Shown: positions 1 to 5,229, counted from the stretch's first letter. The stretch is 5,248 nucleotides of DNA from Rhodospirillales bacterium (GCA_028870815.1 JAGWOU010000173.1:1-5248), one strand, 5' to 3'. Notes: generated from the letters alone by a model not told the origin. A program made the numbers and translations.

Positions 1-590
1 TATCCGTAGTTTTTCAGGTAGTTTGAGCATTCACTTGGTGTGTAGTTACTGACGATTGTTCCGATGGTTTGCCAAAGTGCCTCGCGGCTTCGCGGGGCTG
101 CTTTTCGCAGCATGGTTTTCAGCTTTGCGAATACTTGCTCGATAGGGTTCTGGTCCGGCGAATAGGGTAGCAACAGGCGAAATTCTGCCCCGCGTTTGAT
201 GATAGCTTCGGCTACGCCTGCGACTTTGTGGCTGGGCAAGTTGTCGGCGATGACGATGTCGCCCGGGCGGAGCGTGGGCGCCAGGAATTGTTGAATATAA
301 GCGCGGAAGGCGGCACCGTTGATCGGGCCATCCAGCACCAATGGGGCCACGATCTGGTCGTGCCGTAAGCCGGCCAAGAAGGTTGTTGTTTTCCAGTGTC
401 CCCAGGGGGCATGGCCGATCAGCCGTTGCCCTCGCGGCGCACGGCCACGTAGCCGGGTCATGTTGGTCTTGGTCCAGCTCTCGTCCAGGAAGACCAAACG
501 CTGCGGGTCGAGTTTCGGCTTTGCCTCGTCCCACAGCCGGCGCGCCTCGGCGACATCAGCGCGTAGCCGCTCGGCAGCGATCAGCGTCTT
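1..590 (-). CDS. IS630-family transposase orfB (DDE catalytic part), 3' end outside the window
   Basis: This is the catalytic half of the IS630 transposase. It is read in the -1 frame relative to orfA and starts, as a frameshift product, at the AAG codon 590-588. It performs DNA cleavage and strand transfer. The DDE triad is visible: Asp in VFLDES (483-485), Asp in VIADN (243-245) and Glu in DQNPIE (138-140). There are 34 residues between the second Asp and the Glu, the IS630 spacing. No stop interrupts the 196 codons seen, and the last residues in the window (NYLKNYGY) look close to the usual C-terminus. No good independent start was found, so synthesis as an orfA-orfB fusion (312 residues within the window) is likely. 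Longer reading frames on the same strand here, such as 46-534, are out of frame with this conserved protein. Confidence 0.85.
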
Positions 591-937
591 TTTTTGAGCG
601 TCAGATCGAGTGCCTTTTGCCTTTTCCACATTGCTTTTATGCTGAGTGGAATGCCCAGCTCCGTGCCAGCCCAGTCCACCAGTTCCGCCAGCGTCGCATC
701 GGGTGACGCCTGCACACGCGCACACAAGGCGACATCATGCCCCGCGAGCTTGGCAGGCGTATGTGAGCGTTGTGCGCCGGCGCACAGATCACCTTGGCGG
801 TCCCGGCGTTGCCGCGCCTTGATGACGTAGGAACGGCTGACGCCAAAACGGACGCTAACCACCGCCGCGCTGCCACGTGCTGCCAAAACACGATCACGCA
901 AATCCTGCGAGTGGGCTTGCCCGCGACGATAACCCAT
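581..937 (-). CDS. IS630-family transposase orfA (N-terminal DNA-binding part)
   Basis: This is a 118-residue N-terminal half of an IS630 transposase, carrying the helix-turn-helix that recognises the element's ends. The HTH-like segment is around residues 28-50 (AAVVSVRFGVSRSYVIK), followed by an Arg-rich linker and a second winged-helix-like stretch (TLAELVDWAGTELGIPLS) usual in this family. The ATG at 937 is preferred over the in-frame ATG at 1018 because GGAGGT (948-943) lies 5 nt upstream of it and because family members begin with a similar MGYR-like sequence. The frame ends in KKRR then TGA just after a run of seven A, where a -1 shift continues into orfB. Alone it would be a DNA-binding protein without catalytic residues, possibly an inhibitor of transposition. 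Confidence 0.85.
   Translation of the reverse strand: MGYRRGQAHSQDLRDRVLAARGSAAVVSVRFGVSRSYVIKARQRRDRQGDLCAGAQRSHTPAKLAGHDVALCARVQASPDATLAELVDWAGTELGIPLSIKAMWKRQKALDLTLKKRR
588..595 (-). other. Probable programmed -1 ribosomal frameshift site joining orfA to orfB
   Basis: The minus strand carries seven consecutive A (595-589) followed by G. The orfA frame reads CTC AAA AAA AGA CGC TGA. Slipping back one base gives CTC AAA AAA AAG ACG CTG and continues straight into conserved orfB sequence (LKKKTLIAAE). Homopolymer-A slippage is an established way of making the full transposase in many IS630 and IS3 elements. A real mutation or sequencing error in the run is the alternative, but the join at a slippery run favours a programmed shift. 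Confidence 0.7.
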
Positions 938-942
938 GGATG

Positions 943-960
943 ACCTCCGGTTCCAACCGG
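943..960 (-). promoter_or_regulatory. Transposase ribosome binding site next to a perfect inverted repeat
   Basis: CCGGTT-CC-AACCGG (947-960) is a perfect 6-bp-arm palindrome. On the transposase mRNA it lies directly before and overlaps the Shine-Dalgarno GGAGGT (948-943), sharing its first two G. GGAGGT is 5 nt before the ATG at 937 and decides that start. A hairpin here could limit ribosome access, or the palindrome could be a DNA site for the transposase; neither is shown. Confidence 0.5.
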
Positions 961-1028
961 AAACCGATGAAGCACAAAACAGGGCCGCGCCGGAAGACCC
1001 GATTCCAGTCAGATTCAAACCGCTTTAG

Positions 1029-1085
1029 TATGGCACGACATGCAAATCTTATGGCGTAATATGCCACTGATATGGCACTATATGC
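1029..1085 (+). promoter_or_regulatory. Array of three 15-bp repeats at exact 21-bp spacing, AraC/XylS-like half-sites
   Basis: TATGGC-N5-ATGC occurs at 1029-1043, 1050-1064 and 1071-1085, all ten fixed bases identical in the three copies, with 6-bp spacers. Read on the minus strand each unit is GCAT-N5-GCCATA. This resembles the AraC half-site (TAGC-N7-TCCATA) and the XylS half-site (TGCA-N6-GGNTA), both of which occur as direct repeats about 21 bp apart. The orientation points left, toward the IS, as would suit an activator of a leftward gene, although such sites can work in either direction. The broken SDR gene starts 75 bp to the right. Alternatives are plasmid-type iterons or subterminal sites of the IS. 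The regulator is not in the window. Confidence 0.55.
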
Positions 1086-1160
1086 TGGCTATGGTCCGGT
1101 CATGAAGCACGGTTCCTTGAAACCGTATCGATCACTTTCTTCAAGAAACGGAATATGCAT

Positions 1161-1433
1161 ATGGCCCAAAAGGTCGTTCTCGTCACAGGCGCTTCGTCCG
1201 GCATCGGGGAGGCCACCACGCTCAAACTCAAGAACCTAGGCTACACAGTCTACGGAGCCGTGCGTCGCATCGACCGGATGCAACACCTCGCCAAGGACGG
1301 TATCCATATCCTCGCAATGGACGTAACAGATGACGATTCGATACAGGCGGGTATCGAGAAGATAAGTGCCGAGACCGGCCGTATCGACGCGCTCGTCAAC
1401 AATGCCGGCTACGGCCATCACTTATTTGAATGA
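1161..1433 (+). pseudogene. Truncated short-chain dehydrogenase/reductase (SDR), N-terminal third only
   Basis: This would encode the NAD(P)-binding half of a classical SDR oxidoreductase. The frame from ATG 1161 shows the dinucleotide-binding motif TGASSGIG (residues 9-16), MDVTD (53-57) for adenine contact and NNAG (80-83). Homology stops at about residue 85 (NNAGYG). A further five residues (HHLFE) and a stop follow from unrelated DNA, giving 90 residues where intact members have roughly 250-280. The catalytic Ser, Tyr-x3-Lys and the substrate region are missing, so no enzyme activity is expected. An ATG at 1155 is in frame, but CGGAA at 1149-1153 gives better spacing to 1161. The upstream repeat array may be its former control region. 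Confidence 0.85.
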
Positions 1434-1473
1434 AAACTGGACGGAGGAAGATGGCGGCGCGCTGGAGTTATGG
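1411..1473 (+). pseudogene. Short remnant of a 2-oxoglutarate/Fe(II) dioxygenase (prolyl-4-hydroxylase type)
   Basis: In the frame one base off the SDR frame, codons 1411-1473 read Thr-Ala-Ile-Thr, then YLNENWTEEDGG, then Ala-Leu-Glu-Leu-Trp. This matches the central strand-turn of prolyl-4-hydroxylase/SM-20-like oxygenases (typically T-A-I-x-YLN-x2-W-x3-DGG-x-L-x-L). The HxD iron ligands, the second His and the 2-oxoglutarate-binding Arg are absent, and recognisable similarity ends at the Trp. It is an internal scrap of about 21 codons fused to the SDR remnant. The following 40 bp (1474-1513) up to the hydrolase stop codon match nothing I recognise. The call rests on pattern memory over a short stretch. 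Confidence 0.6.
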
Positions 1474-1513
1474 CGGTTAACAGCTACGACGACCTACTTG
1501 CGCAAAAAATGGA

Positions 1514-2359
1514 TCAGCCTGGCAGAAAAGCACGAATGGCAGAAGCAATCTCCGCCGCATGGGTTTCCAGCGCGAAATGGCCTGTATCGAAAAACTGCAC
1601 GGTGGCATCAGGAATATCACGCTTGAATGCCTCGGCGCCTGGGGGCAGGAAGAACGGATCATTTTTGCCCCATACCGCGAGGAAGGGTGGTTTGTGGGTT
1701 CGGAAATAATTTTGGAAGACCGGATAGAGCTCGACATTGCTTTTGTAATCGCCAAAGAGGTCAAGCTGGATCTCATCAACGCCCGGCTGGGAAAGATAGA
1801 AATTGTCGAGCGAATATCCGTCGGGCGATACAAGAGCCGTATCAGCCACGCCATGTGTATATTGCCAAATCGTAGTCTCGGGCTTCAGAAAGGCACGCAA
1901 CACGTTTCTGTTGTCTAAGGTCGGGTTTTCCCAATAGGCGCGGATGGGGTTCCAACCATCACTCAAGCCCTCTTCATAGGCGTTGCCATTTTGCGAGATA
2001 ATCGCCGTAATCCTTTCCGGATGCTTAACCGCGAGGCGGAAGCCGGTCGGCGCACCGTAATCAAAAACATAGAGGGCGTATCGGTCAAAGCCGATAATTT
2101 CAGTAAAGCGCCCGATGATATCCGCCATCCGCTCAAAACTATGGCCCCGGCCCGGCAGGCTGGATTTACCAAAGCCCGGCAGATCCGGCGCCACAATATG
2201 GAAGCGGTCAGCCAGCAACGGAATCAGGTCTCGGAACATATGGCTGGCGCTTGGGAAGCCATGCAGAAGCAGAAGCTTCGGTGCGCCAGCAGGACCGGCC
2301 TCGCGATAGAAAATCTCAACACCATCCACATCGGCGGTTCGGTAACTAACGGTGATCAT
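1514..2359 (-). CDS. Alpha/beta hydrolase with Asp nucleophile (epoxide hydrolase / haloalkane dehalogenase-like)
   Basis: This is a 281-residue cytoplasmic alpha/beta-fold hydrolase with no signal peptide or membrane segment. The oxyanion-hole motif HGFP is at 33-36. The nucleophile elbow VFDYG (98-102) places Asp100 where epoxide hydrolases and haloalkane dehalogenases have theirs. The acid is probably Asp234 (WGKNDPFF) and the base His261 (DTGHFALETH). The stretch from about 130 to 220, rich in Trp, Tyr and Phe, is the cap domain that would shape substrate choice. Length is normal for the family. The ATG at 2359 has AAGGAGA (2372-2366) 6 nt upstream. It lies 52 bp downstream of the other hydrolase gene on the same strand and is probably co-transcribed with it. 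The fold and Asp nucleophile are seen; whether the substrate is an epoxide, a haloalkane or an ester cannot be told. Confidence 0.85.
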   Translation of the reverse strand: MITVSYRTADVDGVEIFYREAGPAGAPKLLLLHGFPSASHMFRDLIPLLADRFHIVAPDLPGFGKSSLPGRGHSFERMADIIGRFTEIIGFDRYALYVFDYGAPTGFRLAVKHPERITAIISQNGNAYEEGLSDGWNPIRAYWENPTLDNRNVLRAFLKPETTIWQYTHGVADTALVSPDGYSLDNFYLSQPGVDEIQLDLFGDYKSNVELYPVFQNYFRTHKPPFLAVWGKNDPFFLPPGAEAFKRDIPDATVQFFDTGHFALETHAAEIASAIRAFLPG

Positions 2360-2383
2360 CGACTATCTCCTTGGCTTTATAGT

Positions 2384-2396
2384 AACTTTTTAAGTT
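2384..2396. repeat. Inverted repeat in the gap between the two hydrolase genes
   Basis: AACTT-TTT-AAGTT sits in the AT-rich 52-bp gap (2360-2411), between the stop of the upstream hydrolase and the Shine-Dalgarno of the downstream one. It could be an operator or a weak mRNA hairpin. No convincing -35/-10 pair was found in the gap, so read-through from the upstream gene is likelier than an independent promoter. Confidence 0.3.
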
Positions 2397-2411
2397 CATA
2401 TAATAAGGTTA

Positions 2412-3113
2412 TTAAACGCCTGCGCTCTGAACCACTTGAATTGCCTCACGCAGCAGCTGCATAACGGCGTCAGGGGCCGTTACGAGCGGGGCATGATCAA
2501 CGGCATGGACCTTCGTCCGCGCCTGCATGCGCGCCGCCATGAAATGCTGTGTCTCAGGGGCGATCATCCGGTCCTGCTCGGCCACCAGGAACCAGGACGG
2601 GCGGTCTTTCCAAAGCGGCCGCGGCACGGGAACGGTTATGCAGGCCGGCGAGATCGGGCGCTGGACGGCGGCCAGCACAGCGAGTTCATCTGCCGCTGCG
2701 TCCTGCGCGAAGGCACCGGCAAAGGCGTCCCCGGGTAGATAGATCAACCCATGAGCATCCGGGGCGAGCTTAGGCGCCTGCGGATGCGGTGCGGCGCGAT
2801 AAAATACCTCCGCGACCGTCTCGCCCTCGTCAGGGGCAAGTGCCGCGATATAGGCGAGCGCTTTCACCTTCTCATTCCGCGTGGCCGCGATGACAGCCCC
2901 GGCATAGGCGTGACCAGCCAGCACAACGGGGCCAGACACACGCTCCAGCGTGCGCTCAAGCGCCGCCACATCTTCCTGGAATGACGTAAGCGGCAGGGGG
3001 ACCGCCACAGCCCGGACACCCTCGGTCGCCAATAATTTAACGATCTTGGCCCAGCTTGATCCATCGGCCCAAGCGCCGTGACCCAATACTACACTGACAT
3101 TATTTGAGGACAT
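2412..3113 (-). CDS. Alpha/beta-fold hydrolase-like protein with Ala at the nucleophile position
   Basis: This 233-residue protein resembles small cytosolic esterases of the plant methylesterase/SABP2 type. The N-terminal strand ends in the oxyanion motif GHGAW (11-15). The nucleophile elbow, normally GHSYGG, reads GHAYAG (67-72), with Ala69 encoded by GCC in place of Ser. The remaining triad members look present: Asp181 (AEQDRMI) and His207 (VDHAPLV). I recall homologues with the same GHAYAG motif, so this is probably a lineage feature and not a fresh mutation. Such a protein may be a binding or non-hydrolytic member, or may use another residue. The start at 3113 has AAAGGAT (3127-3121) upstream. 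It is the first gene of a presumed two-gene operon, divergent from the CGNR regulator, which probably controls it. The true reaction is unknown. Confidence 0.8.
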   Translation of the reverse strand: MSSNNVSVVLGHGAWADGSSWAKIVKLLATEGVRAVAVPLPLTSFQEDVAALERTLERVSGPVVLAGHAYAGAVIAATRNEKVKALAYIAALAPDEGETVAEVFYRAAPHPQAPKLAPDAHGLIYLPGDAFAGAFAQDAAADELAVLAAVQRPISPACITVPVPRPLWKDRPSWFLVAEQDRMIAPETQHFMAARMQARTKVHAVDHAPLVTAPDAVMQLLREAIQVVQSAGV

Positions 3114-3162
3114 TACCGCTATCCTTTGAGGATTGAGGAAAAAGTAACCTTGTTGTTTGTTC

Positions 3163-3218
3163 TTTAGTGGTTATCTATGATTAGATAACTTGTCAACAAG
3201 ATTTTTAGTGGTTATCTA
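3163..3218. promoter_or_regulatory. Operator region with three GTTATCTA half-sites between hydrolase operon and CGNR gene
   Basis: TTTAGTGGTTATCTA is repeated exactly at 3163-3177 and 3204-3218, starts 41 bp apart (about four helical turns). An inverted copy of its right end, TAGATAAC at 3182-3189, forms with the first copy a palindrome with 8-bp arms and TGAT centre (3170-3189). A second small palindrome, CTTGT-CA-ACAAG, is at 3189-3200. Placement in the divergent intergenic region fits binding by the adjacent CGNR regulator, giving autoregulation and control of the hydrolases. The repeats are directly visible; the identity of the binding protein is inferred. Confidence 0.65.
3168..3196 (-). 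promoter_or_regulatory. Candidate promoter for the hydrolase operon, with operator palindrome in its spacer
   Basis: The minus strand has a perfect -35 hexamer TTGACA (3196-3191). At the optimal 17-bp distance the -10 position reads TAACCA (3173-3168), a poor match. The 8-bp-arm palindrome 3170-3189 fills the spacer between them, so a bound regulator would compete with RNA polymerase, or could be needed to compensate for the weak -10. The start codon lies about 55 bp further on. Confidence 0.4.
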
Positions 3219-3230
3219 AAATCATGACCA

Positions 3231-3236
3231 TATAAG
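3231..3236 (+). promoter_or_regulatory. Candidate -10 element for the CGNR regulator gene
   Basis: TATAAG matches the sigma70 -10 consensus at five of six bases and lies 38 bp before the ATG. The position 17 bp upstream (3208-3213, GTGGTT) is not a good -35 and falls inside the second GTTATCTA repeat. This suggests the regulator acts at this promoter. The gene has a strong ribosome site, AGAGGAG at 3263-3269. Confidence 0.4.
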
Positions 3237-3274
3237 GCGCCAAGCAAGTACTGCTTGGGCAAAGAGGAGTTGCT

Positions 3275-3898
3275 ATGGAGTTTCTTCCACCTGCGATTTT
3301 TGTTGGTGATTCGCCCGGGCTCGATTTCCTGAACTCGATCGCCACACCGGTAGATACGCCCATTGAGTGGATCAGTGACGGGGAAGCCTATCTAAATTGG
3401 CTTGAACAAGCCGGCTTGGCGCCTTGTGGAGTGCTTCAGGACATGAGGGGGCGCGCATTGCCTGGTGAATTAGATAAGATTGCGGACCAAGCGCGGCATC
3501 TGCGCGAGTGGTTCAGGGAATTCGTGCGAAAGTACAAAGGGCACCCGCTGCCGCCAACGGCACTCAATGAACTGAAACCGCTCAACAGCTTGCTCGAACG
3601 CGATGAGTTTTTCAGACGGATCACCCCATCCTCATCGGAACAAAACCCATTCACACTCCAGCCCGTGCGCATATGGCGCACCCCTGATGCGCTGCTGCTT
3701 CCCGTCGGAGAAGCTCTAGCGCGACTTCTCTGCACGGAAGATTTTACCCAAGTAAAAGCCTGCGAAGGCCCTGCATGTACGCTTCTATTCGCCGACCACA
3801 CCAAGGGCCATGGGCGACGTTGGTGCAGCATGGCAATCTGCGGCAACCGCGCGAAGCAGGCAGCTCACCGGCAACGCTTAAAGGCACGCCGGCGTTGA
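3275..3898 (+). CDS. CGNR zinc-finger transcription regulator with ABATE-type N-terminal domain
   Basis: This is a 207-residue member of the CGNR family, putative stress- or ligand-responsive transcription regulators. The N-terminal ABATE-like domain (about 1-150) begins with the typical FVGDSPGLDFLNS segment (9-21) and is thought to sense a ligand. The C-terminal zinc finger has Cys163-x4-Cys168-x15-Cys184-x4-Cys189, the last Cys opening the name-giving CGNR (189-192). A basic tail (RAKQAAHRQRLKARRR) suited to DNA contact follows. Length is complete for the family. AGAGGAG 5 nt before the ATG fixes the start. It is divergent from the two hydrolase genes, and the shared intergenic region holds three GTTATCTA half-sites it probably binds. 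Family identity is firm; the target genes and the ligand are inferred or unknown. Confidence 0.9.
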   Translation: MEFLPPAIFVGDSPGLDFLNSIATPVDTPIEWISDGEAYLNWLEQAGLAPCGVLQDMRGRALPGELDKIADQARHLREWFREFVRKYKGHPLPPTALNELKPLNSLLERDEFFRRITPSSSEQNPFTLQPVRIWRTPDALLLPVGEALARLLCTEDFTQVKACEGPACTLLFADHTKGHGRRWCSMAICGNRAKQAAHRQRLKARRR

Positions 3899-4287
3899 AA
3901 GCATCGCAAACAGCATAATTGCCCGTCAGAAGTTCGGTGGAAGCATGCCGCATGATCGCGCTATCTCAGACACGCTGGCAAAAAAATCTAGCAGGCCACC
4001 TCCATATGACCAACAGGATCATTGCAGGATTGTGGGAGGGGGTGAACGGACATTGTGTGACTGGGGTCGAAAGCCTACGGGCCGCTTTGGGGTAAATATA
4101 GGGAGAGAGCATTGCGGGCCTCTGGCTCCAACCGACTGTTGTCTCACCGGAACAGACCTGTAGAAATCATCCTGTAATCTGTTAGAGCTCTCTGGAGAAA
4201 AAATAAAACCAAGCGACTATTGCGGATAGTTTCATTGTCCATCGAAAAAAGTTCAAATTGAACGACAAAGGATTGTCAGCATGGTCT
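3899..4287. other. 389-bp intergenic stretch with no recognisable gene
   Basis: This lies between the 3' ends of the convergent CGNR and LysR genes. The only reading frames are short: 3945-4163 on the plus strand, 72 codons, low-complexity and unlike any family I know, and an open minus-strand frame of similar length. Neither has a convincing ribosome binding site. No tRNA cloverleaf, CRISPR or IS end was seen. No clear terminator for the CGNR gene was found. It may be decayed sequence left from an earlier insertion. Confidence 0.5.
4245..4263 (-). terminator. Weak intrinsic terminator of the LysR gene
   Basis: On the minus strand GTTCAATTTGAAC (4263-4251) can form a 5-bp stem with a 3-nt loop, directly followed by six T (4250-4245). 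It lies 25 bp after the LysR stop codon. The stem is AT-rich and short, so efficiency may be low. The palindrome alone could instead be a protein site. Confidence 0.4.
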
Positions 4288-5202
4288 CTAGCCTCCAGCA
4301 AGACTCTTTTGACCTTCAGGTCCGATTAAAAACTCTATCAACCCGCGTACTCGTGCTGTTACCGCACGGCCAGGTGGCATCATAGTAAAAATGCCGGCCC
4401 CTTCGAGTGGATAGTCTGGCAGCAGTACTTCCAGCGCGCCTGACAAGACGGCTTCGTCCACGATGAAATCAGGCAATTTGGCTAGCCCCAATCCGTTGAT
4501 TGCGGCATCGCGCAGCATCTCGCCATTGTCGGAGCGTAACCGGGTATGCATTGCTACATATTCCCAGCTTTCACCCTGGCGAAAGCGCCAACGCTCGGCT
4601 TTTCCTTCGTTGACGTAGAGTAACGCCTGATGGCGGGAGAGGTCGCGGGGCTGAATTGGACGACCGTGCATCGCGAGATAGGCAGGGCTGCCTACCAGAT
4701 ATCGTTCTACGCTGCCGACCCGCCGTGCCACCAAAGAGGAATCTGTCGGATTGCCGATCCTGACCGCAAGGTCATATCCGCCTGTGATCAGATCGGCAGG
4801 TTTGTCTTCGAAGCTTATATCCAGTTCAACGCGCGGATGCGCGGCGGCGAAGGCGGCGAACACGCCGGTAAGCCGTCGGATACCGAATGAGAGCGGCGCC
4901 GTTATACGTAATTTCCCAGCGATATCTGCAACCGAAGTCGCCACCATTTCATTCGCAGCCTCCAGCCCGGCCAGAATATTGGCGGCACGGGCATAATAAG
5001 CCTGCCCCAGTTCCGTCGGCTGGGCGCCGCGCGCGCCGCGTGTGATCAGCCGCGCCGCGAGGCAGGTCTCCAGATTAGAGAGACGCCGGCTAACGATGGA
5101 TTTTGAGAGGTTTAGACGCTCCGCTGCGCGGGAAAGACTGCCTGTTTCCACCACGCGCAGGAAAACTTGCAAATCCGCCAAATCTACCCGCAAGCGTTCC
5201 AT
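4288..5202 (-). CDS. LysR-family transcription regulator (CrgA-like group)
   Basis: This is a 304-residue LysR-type regulator of normal length. The winged helix-turn-helix occupies about residues 9-66, with the recognition segment LSRAAERLNLSKSIVSRRLSNLE (23-45). A linker helix follows (67-92), then the type-2 periplasmic-binding effector domain (about 95-300), opening with GKLRITAPLSFG. This pattern, with YDLAVRIG and SPAYLAMHGRP, is that of the CrgA/DhcR-like group. The ATG at 5202 is preferred to the in-frame ATG at 5217: GGAG sits 9 nt before 5202, while nothing like a ribosome site precedes 5217, and family members usually start close to the helix-turn-helix. It converges on the CGNR gene and is probably unrelated to the hydrolase operon. 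Its target is most likely a divergent gene beyond the right edge. The inducer is unknown. Confidence 0.9.
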   Translation of the reverse strand: MERLRVDLADLQVFLRVVETGSLSRAAERLNLSKSIVSRRLSNLETCLAARLITRGARGAQPTELGQAYYARAANILAGLEAANEMVATSVADIAGKLRITAPLSFGIRRLTGVFAAFAAAHPRVELDISFEDKPADLITGGYDLAVRIGNPTDSSLVARRVGSVERYLVGSPAYLAMHGRPIQPRDLSRHQALLYVNEGKAERWRFRQGESWEYVAMHTRLRSDNGEMLRDAAINGLGLAKLPDFIVDEAVLSGALEVLLPDYPLEGAGIFTMMPPGRAVTARVRGLIEFLIGPEGQKSLAGG

Positions 5203-5215
5203 TTTAAGCAACTCC

Positions 5216-5229
5216 ATTGTTCAAACAAT
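5216..5229. promoter_or_regulatory. Palindrome upstream of the LysR gene, candidate LysR-type operator
   Basis: ATTGTT-CA-AACAAT is a perfect palindrome with 6-bp arms, 14 bp upstream of the preferred LysR start. It contains the T-N11-A pattern typical of LysR-family sites, which usually lie between the regulator and a divergent target. Only 19 bp of sequence remain to the right, so the target promoter is not visible. Confidence 0.5.

Larger units (their letters stand above)
1..1027 (-). mobile_element. IS630-family insertion sequence, incomplete at the left window edge
   Basis: The two overlapping transposase frames on the minus strand identify an IS630 (Tc1/mariner-like) element. IS630 elements insert at TA and duplicate it. 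The promoter-side end is inferred near 1025-1027, where the minus strand reads TA then AAGCGGTTTGAATC; a TA at 1029-1030 is an equally legal target. The opposite end lies left of the window, so the terminal inverted repeat cannot be verified. Given how close the orfB frame must be to its stop, only a short piece of the element is probably missing. The coding frames show no internal stops, so the element may be active. Identity as IS630 is firm; the exact boundary is an inference. Confidence 0.8.

Noticed and set aside
46..534. 162-codon open frame on the minus strand over the IS
   Set aside because: It is out of frame with the conserved orfB protein, which carries the DDE triad; its own translation is a compositional Arg/Pro-rich shadow.
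1031..1044. Sigma-54 promoter suggested by TGGCACG followed by TGC
   Set aside because: The GG to GC gap is 8 bp where sigma-54 promoters need 10; the same mismatch recurs in the third repeat. The repeats are better explained as regulator half-sites.
1029..1085. CRISPR array
   Set aside because: Units are 15 bp with 6-bp spacers, far too short for CRISPR repeats and spacers, and no cas genes are present.
1470..1709. 79-codon plus-strand frame after the dioxygenase scrap
   Set aside because: Most of it is antisense to the C-terminus of the hydrolase gene, there is no ribosome site, and its first part matches no family I recognise.
1991..2464. 157-codon plus-strand frame antisense to the hydrolase
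   Set aside because: It is antisense to the clearly conserved N-terminal and catalytic part of the 1514-2359 hydrolase and shows no domain of its own.
3436..3846. 136-codon minus-strand frame over the CGNR gene
   Set aside because: It is a shadow of the CGNR gene, whose zinc finger and ribosome site are unambiguous on the plus strand.
3945..4163. 72-codon plus-strand frame in the gap
   Set aside because: No ribosome site, no recognisable domain and a composition typical of chance frames.
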